From NCBI RefSeq assembly GCF_004362855.1, contig NZ_SNXW01000006.1, forward strand, positions 124,001-188,000: a stretch of DNA of 64,000 nucleotides, read 5' to 3'. The stretch comes from Aquabacterium commune. GTDB lineage: Bacteria; Pseudomonadota; Gammaproteobacteria; Burkholderiales; Burkholderiaceae_C. The notes beneath the pieces were generated by a model. That model did not search any database, was not told where the DNA came from, and was given only the letters and a program-made list of their open reading frames with translations. The position numbers were made by a program, and so were the translations under genes. Positions 1 to 8,320 of the stretch are shown here, piece after piece; positions within the stretch are counted from its first letter, which is position 1, and every line of letters begins with the position of its first letter.

Positions 1-882
1 CAGGGCTTCGTCCCCGGCGGCGTGGCCGTGGTCGATGGTCAGCAGGCGGAAGCGGTCGATGTCGAAGCGCATCAACGTGGCGCTGCCGGGTGCGCCCAAG
101 GCCAGGGCTTGCGTGGCCAGTTCCTGAAAGTGGCGGCGGTGCGGCACGTGTGTGAGCAGGTCGAAGTTGGCCATCTGGCGCAACTGCCGGTGGGATTCGC
201 GCAGGTCCAGCTCGGTGCGCTCGTAGGTCATCAGCAGGCACATGTACACCGAGAACATCACCCCGGCGACCAGGGCAACGAGCACCACGGGCTGCTGGAT
301 CTGGCTGGGATCCACCACCGGTGCGCCCCAACTGCCCATGGCCGAGAACAGCCGTGGCACCTGCACGCTGGCGGCCGCCACCAGGAAAATCAGGATGGCC
401 TTGAGGTAGGGGCTGTGGCGGCCGTCCTTGTCGTGGCGCACAGCTTGCACCTGCCAGGCGGCATAGAGGTAAAACAGCACGTTGACGAAGCTGAACGAGG
501 CCACGCGCGCACCCAGGTCTTGCGGGCTGGCGTGCCACACGGCCACGTAGGCGCTGCCACCGGCGAGCGCGAGCGCCCAGTCCACCCACGCCGGTGAGCG
601 GAAGCTGCTGCGGATGTAGAACTGCCGCATGCCGGTCAGCATGGTCAGGGGCCATTGCAAGGTCAGCAGGGCGGAGATGGGCAGCAGCCAGGCGTGGTGG
701 TGTTGCAGCACCAAGCACAGCGCTCCGGCCGTGTTGGCCCACTGGGCGGCCGTCCACCAGCCGAAGCCCAGGTAGGTGCGCTGCGTGGCGCCCACCAGGC
801 TCATGGTGGCTGCGGCCGTGAACAGCACCACGCACACGACCAGCGTGAGGGTGGGCAGGTGCAGGGTCGGCAGGAAGGGCAT
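1..882 (-). CDS. Membrane-anchored diguanylate cyclase-like (GGDEF) protein, 3' part cut off by window edge
   Basis: Reading the minus strand from an ATG at 882 gives 294 codons open to the window edge. Residues 1 to about 215 are strongly hydrophobic, with roughly six membrane segments. After a short coiled stretch, residues 226-294 match the start of a GGDEF domain: FDLLTHVPHRR corresponds to the usual DxLTGLPNRR, and FDIDRFR followed by GHAAGDEAL corresponds to the metal-binding and phosphate-binding region. The signature GGDEF loop lies outside the window, so activity cannot be judged. The first motif is altered (HVPHRR instead of GLPNRR). The expected role is cyclic-di-GMP synthesis at the inner membrane in response to an unknown signal. 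The gene faces away from its neighbour at 1000. Confidence 0.8.
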   Translation of the reverse strand, partial: MPFLPTLHLPTLTLVVCVVLFTAAATMSLVGATQRTYLGFGWWTAAQWANTAGALCLVLQHHHAWLLPISALLTLQWPLTMLTGMRQFYIRSSFRSPAWVDWALALAGGSAYVAVWHASPQDLGARVASFSFVNVLFYLYAAWQVQAVRHDKDGRHSPYLKAILIFLVAAASVQVPRLFSAMGSWGAPVVDPSQIQQPVVLVALVAGVMFSVYMCLLMTYERTELDLRESHRQLRQMANFDLLTHVPHRRHFQELATQALALGAPGSATLMRFDIDRFRLLTIDHGHAAGDEAL

Positions 883-999
883 GGGCGGTGTCGGGCGGTC
901 GGCTGTGTTTCGGACACAATCTGTGGGCACAGTATCGCTGAGCGCGGGCGGCAAAAGCACGCTTGGCCAGGACGGCACCCTCACAACAGGAGATCAAAG

Positions 1000-1815
1000 A
1001 TGAGCATGGACGTGGTGGACTACGACATCCGCGGGGCGGAGATGCAGTTTGTCGAGGTGGAACTCGACCCGGGCGAGGCGGCCATCGGCGAGGCTGGCAG
1101 CATGATGTTCATGGACACGGGCATCGAGATGGACACCGTTTTCGGCGATGGCGCCAAGCAGCAAGGCGGTCTGTTCGGCAAGCTGCTGGGCGCAGGCAAG
1201 CGCCTGATCACCGGCGAAAGCCTCTTCACCACCATCTACACGAACCAGGGCACGGGCAAGCGCCGCGTGGCCTTCGCCGCGCCTTACCCGGGCAAGATCC
1301 TGCCGATGAACCTGGCGGAGCTGGGCGGCACGCTGATGTGCCAGAAGGACGCTTTCCTGTGCGCAGCGCGGGGGGTGTCGCTCGGCATCGCGTTCCAGAA
1401 GCGCCTGGGCGCAGGCTTTTTCGGCGGCGAAGGCTTCATCATGCAGAAGCTCGAAGGCGATGGCCTGGCCTTCGTGCACGCGGGCGGCACGGTGGTGCGC
1501 CGTGAGCTGAAAGCGGGCGAGTCGCTGTTGATCGACACCGGTTGCGTGGTGGCCTTCACCTCTGGCGTCGATTTCGACATCCAGTACGTGGGCAAGGTCA
1601 AGACGGCGCTGTTCGGCGGCGAAGGCATCTTCCTGGCCAAGGTCACGGGCCCGGGCCAGGTCTGGCTGCAGAGCCTGCCGTTCTCGCGCCTGGCCTCGCG
1701 CATCTTTGCGGCAGCCCCGCAAAGCGGTGGCGGTGGCCGCGAGGAGAGCTCCCTGCTGGGCGGCTTGGCGGGTGGCAGCTTGCTGGGTTCGGTGCTGGGC
1801 GGCAACGACGACTGA
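1000..1815 (+). CDS. TIGR00266 / AIM24 family protein
   Basis: 271 residues. The start ATG at 1000 has an ACAGGAG ribosome site 7-8 bases upstream. The protein is soluble and glycine-rich with no signal peptide, and consists of one repeated beta-rich domain typical of the TIGR00266/AIM24 family: the conserved openings (MQFVEVELDPGEA, MMFMDTGIEM, a central GKLLGAGKRLITGESLF and a later IQYVGKVKTALFGGEG). The C-terminus is a Gly/Ser-rich tail (GGLAGGSLLGSVLGG) resembling a flexible or membrane-contacting end. The molecular function of this family in bacteria is not established; a mitochondrial relative (AIM24) affects inner-membrane organisation. It stands alone between divergent and downstream genes, with a 56-base gap to the next. 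Confidence 0.88.
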   Translation: MSMDVVDYDIRGAEMQFVEVELDPGEAAIGEAGSMMFMDTGIEMDTVFGDGAKQQGGLFGKLLGAGKRLITGESLFTTIYTNQGTGKRRVAFAAPYPGKILPMNLAELGGTLMCQKDAFLCAARGVSLGIAFQKRLGAGFFGGEGFIMQKLEGDGLAFVHAGGTVVRRELKAGESLLIDTGCVVAFTSGVDFDIQYVGKVKTALFGGEGIFLAKVTGPGQVWLQSLPFSRLASRIFAAAPQSGGGGREESSLLGGLAGGSLLGSVLGGNDD

Positions 1816-1871
1816 TGGCGTTCGTGCGGGGCCTTACACTGGAAGGCTTGACCGCCTGAACGGACCCCCGG

Positions 1872-2954
1872 ATGAGTTTGGACCTGATTTCCCCCCTGGC
1901 CGCGCGTGCCGCCAGTGCTGTTGCGGCCATTGCGGCCGTTGTTGCCGCGGTGACTCTGAGCGGCCTGGCGGCATCGCCCGCCCGCGCTCAGCCTGCCAAG
2001 CCCGCTGCGGCTGTGGCGCCTGTCGTCGGCAAGGCCCCGATCTTCGTGCTGAACTCGTTGGACGCCAACGTGAGCGTCATCGACCCGGTCACCTACCAGG
2101 AAATCCGGCGCGTGCCCACGGGCAAGGAGCCGCATCACCTCTACCTGTCGCCGGACGAGAAGTCGCTGCTGGTCGCCAACGCCCTGGCCGATTCGCTGAC
2201 CATGCTCGATCCGCGCACGGGCGAGGTCCAGCGGGTGGTCACCGGCATCCCTGATCCCTACCAGCTGAAGTTTTCGCCCGACATGAAGTGGTTCCTGACG
2301 GCGGCCAACCGCCTCAACCACGTGGACATCTACCGCACCACGCCGCGCGTCGGTGGCGGTGTCGATCTGGCGCTGGCCAAGCGCGTGCCCACGGGCAAGA
2401 CGCCCAGCCACATCGCCACCGACAGCAAAAGCACCGTGGCCTATGTGACCATGCAGGACAGCGACGAACTGGTTGCCATCGACCTGGCCACGCAGGCCAT
2501 CCGCTGGCGCTCGCCCACGGGCAAGATGCCGGCCGACGTGTTCGTCACGCCCGACGACCGCCACCTGCTGATCGGCCTGACCGGTGACCGCGCCGCCGAG
2601 GTGTACGACGTCACGGGGGCCAAGCCGGTGCTGGTCAAGCGCATCCCCTCGGGCGATGGTGCCCATGCCTTCCGCGCCTGGGGCGACAAGCGCCACGTGC
2701 TGCTGAGCAACCGCGCGGGCAACACCATCAGCCGCATCGACCTGCAGACCTTCACCGTCGTGGCAACCTACCCGGCCCCGGGCGGCCCCGACTGCATGGA
2801 CGTGCTGGCCGATGGCAAGACCATCCTGGTGACCTCGCGCTGGGCGCGCAAGCTCACGGTGATCGACACCGTGCAAGGCAAGGTGGTGCGCCAGATCCCG
2901 GTGGGCCGCTCGCCGCACGGGGTCTGGACGCTGGACCATGCGGCACGCCAGTGA
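1872..2954 (+). CDS. Exported YVTN-family beta-propeller protein
   Basis: 360 residues. The N-terminus has a long Ala/Val-rich hydrophobic segment (about residues 8-36) followed by ARAQP, consistent with a Sec signal peptide cleaved near residue 40. The rest is a series of about seven blades with the YVTN-type pattern (IFVLNSLDANVSVIDPVTYQ, SLLVANALADSLTMLDPRTG, ILVTSRWARKLTVIDTVQGK). Such periplasmic seven-blade propellers act as binding or scaffold proteins and often accompany exported enzymes or cytochromes. The stop codon lies inside the next gene (17-base overlap with the deacetylase), so the two are probably translated together. The ligand is unknown. Confidence 0.85.
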   Translation: MSLDLISPLAARAASAVAAIAAVVAAVTLSGLAASPARAQPAKPAAAVAPVVGKAPIFVLNSLDANVSVIDPVTYQEIRRVPTGKEPHHLYLSPDEKSLLVANALADSLTMLDPRTGEVQRVVTGIPDPYQLKFSPDMKWFLTAANRLNHVDIYRTTPRVGGGVDLALAKRVPTGKTPSHIATDSKSTVAYVTMQDSDELVAIDLATQAIRWRSPTGKMPADVFVTPDDRHLLIGLTGDRAAEVYDVTGAKPVLVKRIPSGDGAHAFRAWGDKRHVLLSNRAGNTISRIDLQTFTVVATYPAPGGPDCMDVLADGKTILVTSRWARKLTVIDTVQGKVVRQIPVGRSPHGVWTLDHAARQ

Positions 2955-3783
2955 CACCCTCCTGAGCACGGCGCGGTCGCTCGCGGCCGCCGTGCTGCTC
3001 GCGCTGTCGCTGCCCACAGGTGCGGCGCCAGCAACCGCCGCACCGCCCGCCGATGCCGCCTGCGCCCGCCCCGTTTACCTGACCATCGACACCGGCCACA
3101 TGGGCGTGGCGCCGCTGGTCGCTGACGTGCTGGCGCGCCAGGGTGTGAAGGCCACGTTCTTCCTGGCCAACGAACGCACCCAGGCCGTGGGCCCCCGCCC
3201 CGAAGGCAGCACGCTGGACGATGCCTGGTCGCCTTGGTGGCGGCAGCTGGCCGCCCAAGGCCATGATTTCGGCTCCCACACCTGGGAGCACGTGGTCTGG
3301 CGTGCCGACGAGGCCGGTGGCTTCCGCGTGCAGCCCACCGCGGGCCCGCGCAACGGCCAACGCCTGCACATGGCGCCTGCCGACTACTGCGAGCAACTCG
3401 CCCAGCCCGCGCGCCGCTTCGCGCAGATGACCGGCCAGCCCATGCGCGCCATCTTCCGCGCGCCCGGCGGCAAGACTTCGCCCGCCTTGCTGGCCGCCGC
3501 CCAATCCTGCGGCTGGACCCACGTGCCCTGGACGCCCAACGGCTTCCTGGGCGACGAGCTCGCCAGTGACCGTTTCCCGAACGCGCGTTTGCTGGCGCGC
3601 GCCCTGAAGAACGTGCGCGAAGGCGATATCCTGCTCATGCACCTGGGCATCTGGAGCCGCCAGGACCCGTGGGCGCCGGCCGTGCTGGAGCCGCTCATCG
3701 TGGGCCTGAAGGCCAAGGGCCTGTGTTTTGCCACCTTGCGCACGCACCCTCAATTTGCCCGGATCGGCGCGGCGCCTCGCTGA
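2938..3783 (+). CDS. Exported polysaccharide deacetylase (NodB homology) family protein
   Basis: 281 residues with a signal peptide (residues 1-30, cleavage after GAA or nearby). NodB-domain motifs are in order: motif 1 TIDTGHM (D51), motif 2 SHTWEH (H114 and H118, metal ligands), motif 3 FRAPGG, a Trp-rich motif 4 (WTHVPW) and motif 5 LLMHLG. In canonical enzymes motif 1 is TFDDGP; here the second, metal-binding Asp is Thr52. I recall the TFDTGHM form from related Burkholderiales proteins, so this looks like a subfamily trait and not a mutation. The substrate is unknown; peptidoglycan or an exported polysaccharide is likely. It overlaps the beta-propeller gene by 17 bases. Confidence 0.87.
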   Translation: MRHASDTLLSTARSLAAAVLLALSLPTGAAPATAAPPADAACARPVYLTIDTGHMGVAPLVADVLARQGVKATFFLANERTQAVGPRPEGSTLDDAWSPWWRQLAAQGHDFGSHTWEHVVWRADEAGGFRVQPTAGPRNGQRLHMAPADYCEQLAQPARRFAQMTGQPMRAIFRAPGGKTSPALLAAAQSCGWTHVPWTPNGFLGDELASDRFPNARLLARALKNVREGDILLMHLGIWSRQDPWAPAVLEPLIVGLKAKGLCFATLRTHPQFARIGAAPR

Positions 3784-3812
3784 GTCCTGCCGATGTTCGC
3801 TGACGTGACCCC

Positions 3813-4811
3813 ATGATCGACGACACCTTCATCGCCCCCCTGAGTGACGCTTTCGGACAGGTCCAGCAATGGCTGTTCGAGGCCGTGGTCCAGCCCCTGG
3901 TGTTCGAGGCTGGCCTGGGCAACCTGCTGGAAGACGCCTACACGGCCACCGGTTGGTTGCTGGTCGGCCTGATCCAGGTGCTGGTGCTGCTGGCCGTGAT
4001 CGGGCCGCTGCAGCGCTGGCGCCCGGTCGATCGGGTGCGTGATTCGGCGGGCGTCTGGGTGGACGTGCTCTACACCGTCATCCACCGCCTGGGCCTGTTC
4101 CGCGTGGCCATGTTCTTCTCGGTGGAGCCGCTGCTCGACGAGGTCTTCGGCCAGGCCAGTGTCTGGGGCGTCAATGGCTTCCAGCTCGATGGCTTGCTGG
4201 CGCCGCTGTGGCCCGGCGTGAGCGACACGGCCTGGGCCAGCTTCCTGGTCTATTTGCTGGTGTTCGACCTGCTCGACTACTGGATCCACCGCGGCCAGCA
4301 CCACGCCAACCGCTGGTGGGCGCTGCACGCCGTGCACCACAGCCAGCGCCACATGACCATGTGGAGCGACAACCGCAACCACCTGCTCGACGACCTCCTG
4401 CGCGACGTGCTGATCGCCTTCACCGCCCGCGCCATCGGCGTGCCCCCGGGGCAGTTCGTGGCCCTGGTGGCCGTCACCCAGCTGGTGGAGAGCTTCTCGC
4501 ACGCCAACCTGCGCCTGAGCTTCGGCTGGCTGGGCGAGCGCCTGCTGGTCAGCCCGCGTTTCCACCGCCAGCACCACGCCATCGGCATCGGCCACGAAAG
4601 CGAAGGCCCGGGCACGCTGGGTGGCTGCAATTTCGCCGTGCTTTTCCCGGTGTGGGACGTCATCTTTGGCACCGCCCGCTTCGACGGCGGCTTCGAGCCC
4701 ACCGGCATCCGCGACCAGCTGCCCGATCAGGGCGGGCGCGACTACGGCCGCGGTTTCTGGGCCCAACAGTGGCTGGGTTTGCGTCGCCTGGTGGGGCGCG
4801 ATGCCGTCTGA
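3813..4811 (+). CDS. Sterol desaturase / fatty acid hydroxylase family membrane protein
   Basis: 332 residues. Membrane segments lie around residues 45-66, 88-105, 140-156 and 200-228. The di-iron histidine boxes of the fatty-acid-hydroxylase superfamily are present: HRGQHH (159-164), HAVHHS (172-177) and HRQHH (251-255), so the catalytic metal centre looks intact. Family members oxidise, hydroxylate or desaturate lipids in the membrane using two irons and O2; the particular lipid cannot be read from sequence. The gene ends 11 bases inside the following EI24 gene, which suggests one transcript with coupled translation. Confidence 0.88.
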   Translation: MIDDTFIAPLSDAFGQVQQWLFEAVVQPLVFEAGLGNLLEDAYTATGWLLVGLIQVLVLLAVIGPLQRWRPVDRVRDSAGVWVDVLYTVIHRLGLFRVAMFFSVEPLLDEVFGQASVWGVNGFQLDGLLAPLWPGVSDTAWASFLVYLLVFDLLDYWIHRGQHHANRWWALHAVHHSQRHMTMWSDNRNHLLDDLLRDVLIAFTARAIGVPPGQFVALVAVTQLVESFSHANLRLSFGWLGERLLVSPRFHRQHHAIGIGHESEGPGTLGGCNFAVLFPVWDVIFGTARFDGGFEPTGIRDQLPDQGGRDYGRGFWAQQWLGLRRLVGRDAV

Positions 4812-5691
4812 TGCCTCCCGCGCTGAGCCGCTGCACCCAGCACCCTTCCTGCCGGGTGTGCCCGGTGCGCTGGACGCGGCCTGGCGGGCGGCCCTGTATT
4901 GCTTTTTGCCGCGCGTCATCTTCCTGTCCTGGCTGCCGCTGGTGCTGGCGGGCGTGACGCTGGGCGGCCTGGGCTGGTGGGGCTGGGACGATGCCAATGT
5001 GGCCGTGCGCCAGGCGCTGGACGGCTGGTCGGTCAGCCACACGATGCTGTCCTGGCTGGACGCCATGGGCTGGGGCGGCTTGCGTTCCATGCTCGTGCCC
5101 TTGCTGCTGGTCCTGCTGGCCGTGCCCATCGTCGTCGTCGTGTGCCTGCTGCTGGTGGCCGGCCTGATGACGCCCGCGGTGGTGGGCCTGGTGCGCGCGC
5201 GCCGGCTGCCGCAGCTGCAGTCGCGCCACACGGCGCCATGGTGGCAGTCGCTGTGGTGGTCGGGTGGCGCCACGCTGCTCGCCCTGGCCGCGCTGGTGCT
5301 GACGCTGCCGCTGTGGTTCGTGCCCTTTTTTGCCTTGCTGGGCCCGCCGCTCATCTGGGGCTGGCTCACCTACCGCGTCATGGCCTTTGACACCCTGGCC
5401 GACCTGGCCACGCCCGAAGAGCGCCAGACCCTGCTGCGCCTGCACCGCACGCCCTTGCTGCTGATGGGCGTGGTGTGCGGCTACCTGGGCGCCGCGCCGG
5501 CCGCCTTGTGGGCCCTGAGCGCCTTGACGCTGGTGCTGGCGCCGCTGGTGCTCGTGGCCTCGGTGTGGCTCTACACCCTGGTGTTCGTCTTCTCCAGCCT
5601 GTGGTTTGCGCATTACCTGCTGGGTGCGCTCGCAGCCTTGAGAGCCGCCCCCACCACATCTTCCAACCTGACGCAGCCTGCCACACCATGA
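4801..5691 (+). CDS. EI24-domain integral membrane protein
   Basis: 296 residues from ATG at 4801; a longer in-frame reading begins at 4621, but that part would lie antiparallel in frame to the desaturase and looks like non-protein. The start overlaps the previous gene by 11 bases and the stop overlaps the next start by 4 (ATGA at 5688-5691). Four to six long hydrophobic segments (about 30-58, 95-130, 150-195, 220-245, 255-285) separated by short Arg-containing loops, including PAVVGLVRARR and LATPEERQTLLRLHR, fit the EI24 (CysZ-like, formerly DUF540) family. CysZ members carry sulfate; the role of this branch in Burkholderiales is unassigned, so transport is only a suggestion. Confidence 0.82.
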   Translation: MPSDASRAEPLHPAPFLPGVPGALDAAWRAALYCFLPRVIFLSWLPLVLAGVTLGGLGWWGWDDANVAVRQALDGWSVSHTMLSWLDAMGWGGLRSMLVPLLLVLLAVPIVVVVCLLLVAGLMTPAVVGLVRARRLPQLQSRHTAPWWQSLWWSGGATLLALAALVLTLPLWFVPFFALLGPPLIWGWLTYRVMAFDTLADLATPEERQTLLRLHRTPLLLMGVVCGYLGAAPAALWALSALTLVLAPLVLVASVWLYTLVFVFSSLWFAHYLLGALAALRAAPTTSSNLTQPATP

Positions 5692-6494
5692 TCGGACTCA
5701 TCATCATCGGCGACGAGATCCTCAGCGGTCGCCGCCAGGACAAACACCTCGCCAAGGCCATTGAACTGCTCGGCGAGCGCGGCATGGCCGTCTCCTGGGC
5801 GCGTTACGTGGGCGACGAACCCGAGCGCATCACCGCCGACATCCGCCACGCCCTCGACAGCGGCGACGTGGTGTTCTCGTTCGGTGGCATCGGCGCCACG
5901 CCCGACGACCACACCCGCGCCTGCGCCGCGCGTGCCCTGGGCACCGAGTTGGCCCTGCACCCTGTGGCCCGCGAGCTCATCCTGGAACGCTGCCGCGAGA
6001 TGGCGGCCCAGGAAGGCGTGCCCTTCGAGCCCGATTCGCCCGACACCCTGCGCCGCCTGGAGATGGGTTGGTTCCCCGTGGGCGCCAGCATCATCCCCAA
6101 CCCCTACAACCGCATCCCGGGCTTCAGCCTGCGGGGCCGCGTGCACTTCGTGCCGGGCTTTCCCGTCATGGCCTGGCCGATGATGGCCTGGGCGCTCGAC
6201 CACCTCCACGCCGACCTGCATGGCAGCCACCGCATGGACGAGCATGCCGTGGTCGTGTACGGCGCCATCGAGTCGCGCCTGACGCCGTTGATGATCGACA
6301 TCGAGGCGCGCTTTGCCCCCGTCAAAGTGTTCAGCCTGCCCAGCGTGGACCACCCGGTGCATGGGCGCCACATCGAGCTCGGTGTCAAAGGCCGTGGCGA
6401 GGCGGTGACACTGGCTTTCGAAGCCCTGCTGCAAGGCCTGAGCGATGTTGGTGCGTCGCTGGGCCCCAAAACGGTGCGCGCATCTGCCGCATGA
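5688..6494 (+). CDS. Molybdopterin-binding (MoCF / CinA N-terminal-like) domain protein
   Basis: 268 residues, start ATG at 5688 inside an ATGA overlap with the EI24 gene. Residues 1-170 form the MoCF fold: IIIGDEILSGRRQDKH at the N-terminus, the binding loop SFGGIGATPDDHT, and IPGFSLRGRVHFVPGFP. These match competence/damage-inducible CinA N-terminal proteins that lack the C-terminal deamidase domain. This fold binds molybdopterin or nucleotide-like ligands; CinA relatives include ADP-ribose or NMN processing enzymes, but this stand-alone form has no assigned reaction. It is last in the overlapping gene string that begins at 3813. Confidence 0.85.
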   Translation: MIGLIIIGDEILSGRRQDKHLAKAIELLGERGMAVSWARYVGDEPERITADIRHALDSGDVVFSFGGIGATPDDHTRACAARALGTELALHPVARELILERCREMAAQEGVPFEPDSPDTLRRLEMGWFPVGASIIPNPYNRIPGFSLRGRVHFVPGFPVMAWPMMAWALDHLHADLHGSHRMDEHAVVVYGAIESRLTPLMIDIEARFAPVKVFSLPSVDHPVHGRHIELGVKGRGEAVTLAFEALLQGLSDVGASLGPKTVRASAA

Positions 6495-6501
6495 CTGTTG
6501 G

Positions 6502-6534
6502 CGCACCAAAATGGCGCATTGAACCGGTGCGCCA
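6502..6534 (+). promoter_or_regulatory. Probable NtrC enhancer sites upstream of glnA
   Basis: The 17-mer CGCACCAAAATGGCGCA at 6502-6518 differs from the enteric glnA NtrC site TGCACTAAAATGGTGCA at four positions and keeps its dyad. A second, overlapping dyad is TGGCGCA at 6512-6518 paired with TGCGCCA at 6528-6534 (perfect 7-base arms, 9-base spacer). They lie about 150-165 bases before the start site predicted from the sigma-54 promoter, a normal distance for NtrC enhancers. The ntrB and ntrC genes themselves follow glnA. Confidence 0.6.
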
Positions 6535-6648
6535 GGCGCCGACGGCCTTTCACCATGCGGGCTTTGGTTCGAATCGGTGCGACCGAAGCTGCGCAAGACA
6601 CCCATCTGCGGTGCCCTGCGCCCCCTGCGCGAAGCTGACACACGGTTG

Positions 6649-6664
6649 AGGCACGCTTTCTGCT
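6649..6664 (+). promoter_or_regulatory. Sigma-54 (-24/-12) promoter of glnA
   Basis: AGGCACGCTTTCTGCT has GG at 6650-6651 and GC at 6662-6663, the exact spacing of the consensus TGGCACG-N4-TTGCW, with the GGCACG block intact. Transcription would begin near 6675, leaving a leader of about 70 bases before glnA. This fits nitrogen-regulated glutamine synthetase expression through NtrC. Confidence 0.7.
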
Positions 6665-6745
6665 ATTACACTGCGCGCTGTTTCCGAGATTGAGACAGTC
6701 TCCCTTTTCTTCTTGCTTTCACAAGCCTGTTGCTAGGAGCACCTG

Positions 6746-8164
6746 ATGGCCAACAAGACCGTCGCCGACGTGATGAAACTGGTGAAGGACAACGACGTCA
6801 AGTTCGTTGATTTCCGCTTCACCGATACCCGTGGCAAAGAGCACCACACCACGGTGCCCGTGTCCCACTTCGACGAAGACAAATTCACTTCGGGCCACGC
6901 CTTTGACGGTTCGTCCATCGCCGGTTGGAAGGGCATCGAAGCCTCCGACATGCTGCTGATGCCGGACCCGAACACAGCCAACGTCGATCGGTTCTTCGAA
7001 GAGCCCACCCTGCTGCTGACCTGCGACGTCATCGACCCGCACGACGGCAAGCCCTACGAGCGCGACCCCCGTTCGCTGGCCAAGCGCGCCGAAGCCTACC
7101 TGAAGGCCTCGGGCCTGGGCGACACCGCCTACTTCGGCCCGGAACCCGAATTCTTCGTGTTCGACGGCATCCGCTGGGGCAACGAGATGTCCGGCAGCTT
7201 CTTCGAAATCCAAGCCGAAGAAGGCGCCTGGAACACCGGCACCAAGTACGACCACGGCAACACCGGCTACCGTCCCACCGTCAAGGGTGGCTACTTCCCC
7301 GTGCCCCCCGTGGACTCCGGTCACGACATGCGCTCGGAGATGTGCCTGATCCTCGAATCGATGGGCATCCCCGTGGAAGTGCACCACCACGAAGTGGCCA
7401 ACGCCGGCCAGATGGAAATCGGCACGCGCTTCAGCACGCTGACCCAGCGCGCTGACTGGCTGCAGTTGCAGAAGTACATCATCGTGAACGTGGCCCATGC
7501 CTATGGCAAGACCGCCACCTTCATGCCCAAGCCCATCGTTGGCGACAACGGTTCCGGCATGCACGTTCACCAGTCCATCTGGAAAGACGGCAAGAACCTG
7601 TTCGCAGGCGAAGGCTATGCTGGCCTGAGCGAATTCGCGCTGTACTACATCGGCGGCATCATCAAGCACGCCCGTGCCCTGAACGCCATCACCAACCCCG
7701 GCACGAACTCGTACAAGCGCCTGGTGCCTGGTTTCGAAGCCCCGGTGAAGCTGGCCTACTCGGCCAAGAACCGCTCGGCCTCGATCCGCATCCCCTACGT
7801 GTCGAACCCGAAGGGCCGCCGCATCGAAGCGCGCTTCCCCGATCCTTCGGCCAACCCGTACCTGGCCTTCGCCGCGCTGATGATGGCCGGTCTGGATGGC
7901 GTGGAAAACAAGATCCATCCGGGCGAAGCCGCCACGAAGGACCTCTACCACCTGCCGCCGGAAGAAGACAAGCTGATCCCGACCGTGTGCCACAGCCTGG
8001 ACCAGGCCCTGGAGCACCTGGACGCCGATCGTGCCTTCCTGACCAAGGGCGGTGTGTTCACCAACGAATACATCGATGCCTACATCGACCTGAAGATGCA
8101 GGAAGTCACCCGCTTCCGCCAGGCCGTGCACCCTGTCGAATTCGACATGTACTACTCGCTGTGA
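6746..8164 (+). CDS. glnA: Glutamine synthetase, type I (GlnA)
   Basis: 472 residues, the normal length for GSI-beta. It condenses ammonia and glutamate with ATP to glutamine in a cytosolic dodecamer, the main entry point for ammonium at low nitrogen. Visible landmarks: [12 protein letters not shown] near the N-terminus, FDGSSIAGW (active-site lid), the ATP/metal region [43 protein letters not shown] and [13 protein letters not shown]. The adenylylation loop is present as [10 protein letters not shown], with the modified Tyr. The start ATG has an AGGAG ribosome site 6 bases upstream. A sigma-54 promoter and NtrC-like sites precede it and a strong terminator follows, so glnA is mainly monocistronic, with ntrBC further downstream. 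Confidence 0.98.
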   Translation: MANKTVADVMKLVKDNDVKFVDFRFTDTRGKEHHTTVPVSHFDEDKFTSGHAFDGSSIAGWKGIEASDMLLMPDPNTANVDRFFEEPTLLLTCDVIDPHDGKPYERDPRSLAKRAEAYLKASGLGDTAYFGPEPEFFVFDGIRWGNEMSGSFFEIQAEEGAWNTGTKYDHGNTGYRPTVKGGYFPVPPVDSGHDMRSEMCLILESMGIPVEVHHHEVANAGQMEIGTRFSTLTQRADWLQLQKYIIVNVAHAYGKTATFMPKPIVGDNGSGMHVHQSIWKDGKNLFAGEGYAGLSEFALYYIGGIIKHARALNAITNPGTNSYKRLVPGFEAPVKLAYSAKNRSASIRIPYVSNPKGRRIEARFPDPSANPYLAFAALMMAGLDGVENKIHPGEAATKDLYHLPPEEDKLIPTVCHSLDQALEHLDADRAFLTKGGVFTNEYIDAYIDLKMQEVTRFRQAVHPVEFDMYYSL

Positions 8165-8190
8165 TCCGCCTCGCGCGGTCCAAGCAGGAA

Positions 8191-8215
8191 GGGCGACGCA
8201 AGTCGCCCTTTTTTT
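8191..8215 (+). terminator. Rho-independent terminator of glnA
   Basis: A 7-base perfect stem GGGCGAC / GTCGCCC (8191-8197 and 8202-8208) with a GCAA tetraloop, followed at once by seven T, 26 bases after the glnA stop. Confidence 0.92.
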
Positions 8216-8320
8216 CGCCCTCATTTTTCGTTTGCGCGGTGTCTGTGTGTTGTTTCCTGCGAGCGACGTCCGTTGGCGTCGGGGCATACTGGCAGGCATA
8301 CTGAAGTGAGGATGGGCAAG

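Noticed and set aside
6500-6540. Dyads after the MoCF gene as a terminator
   Set aside because: No T-run follows, and the sequences match NtrC site geometry upstream of a sigma-54 promoter better.
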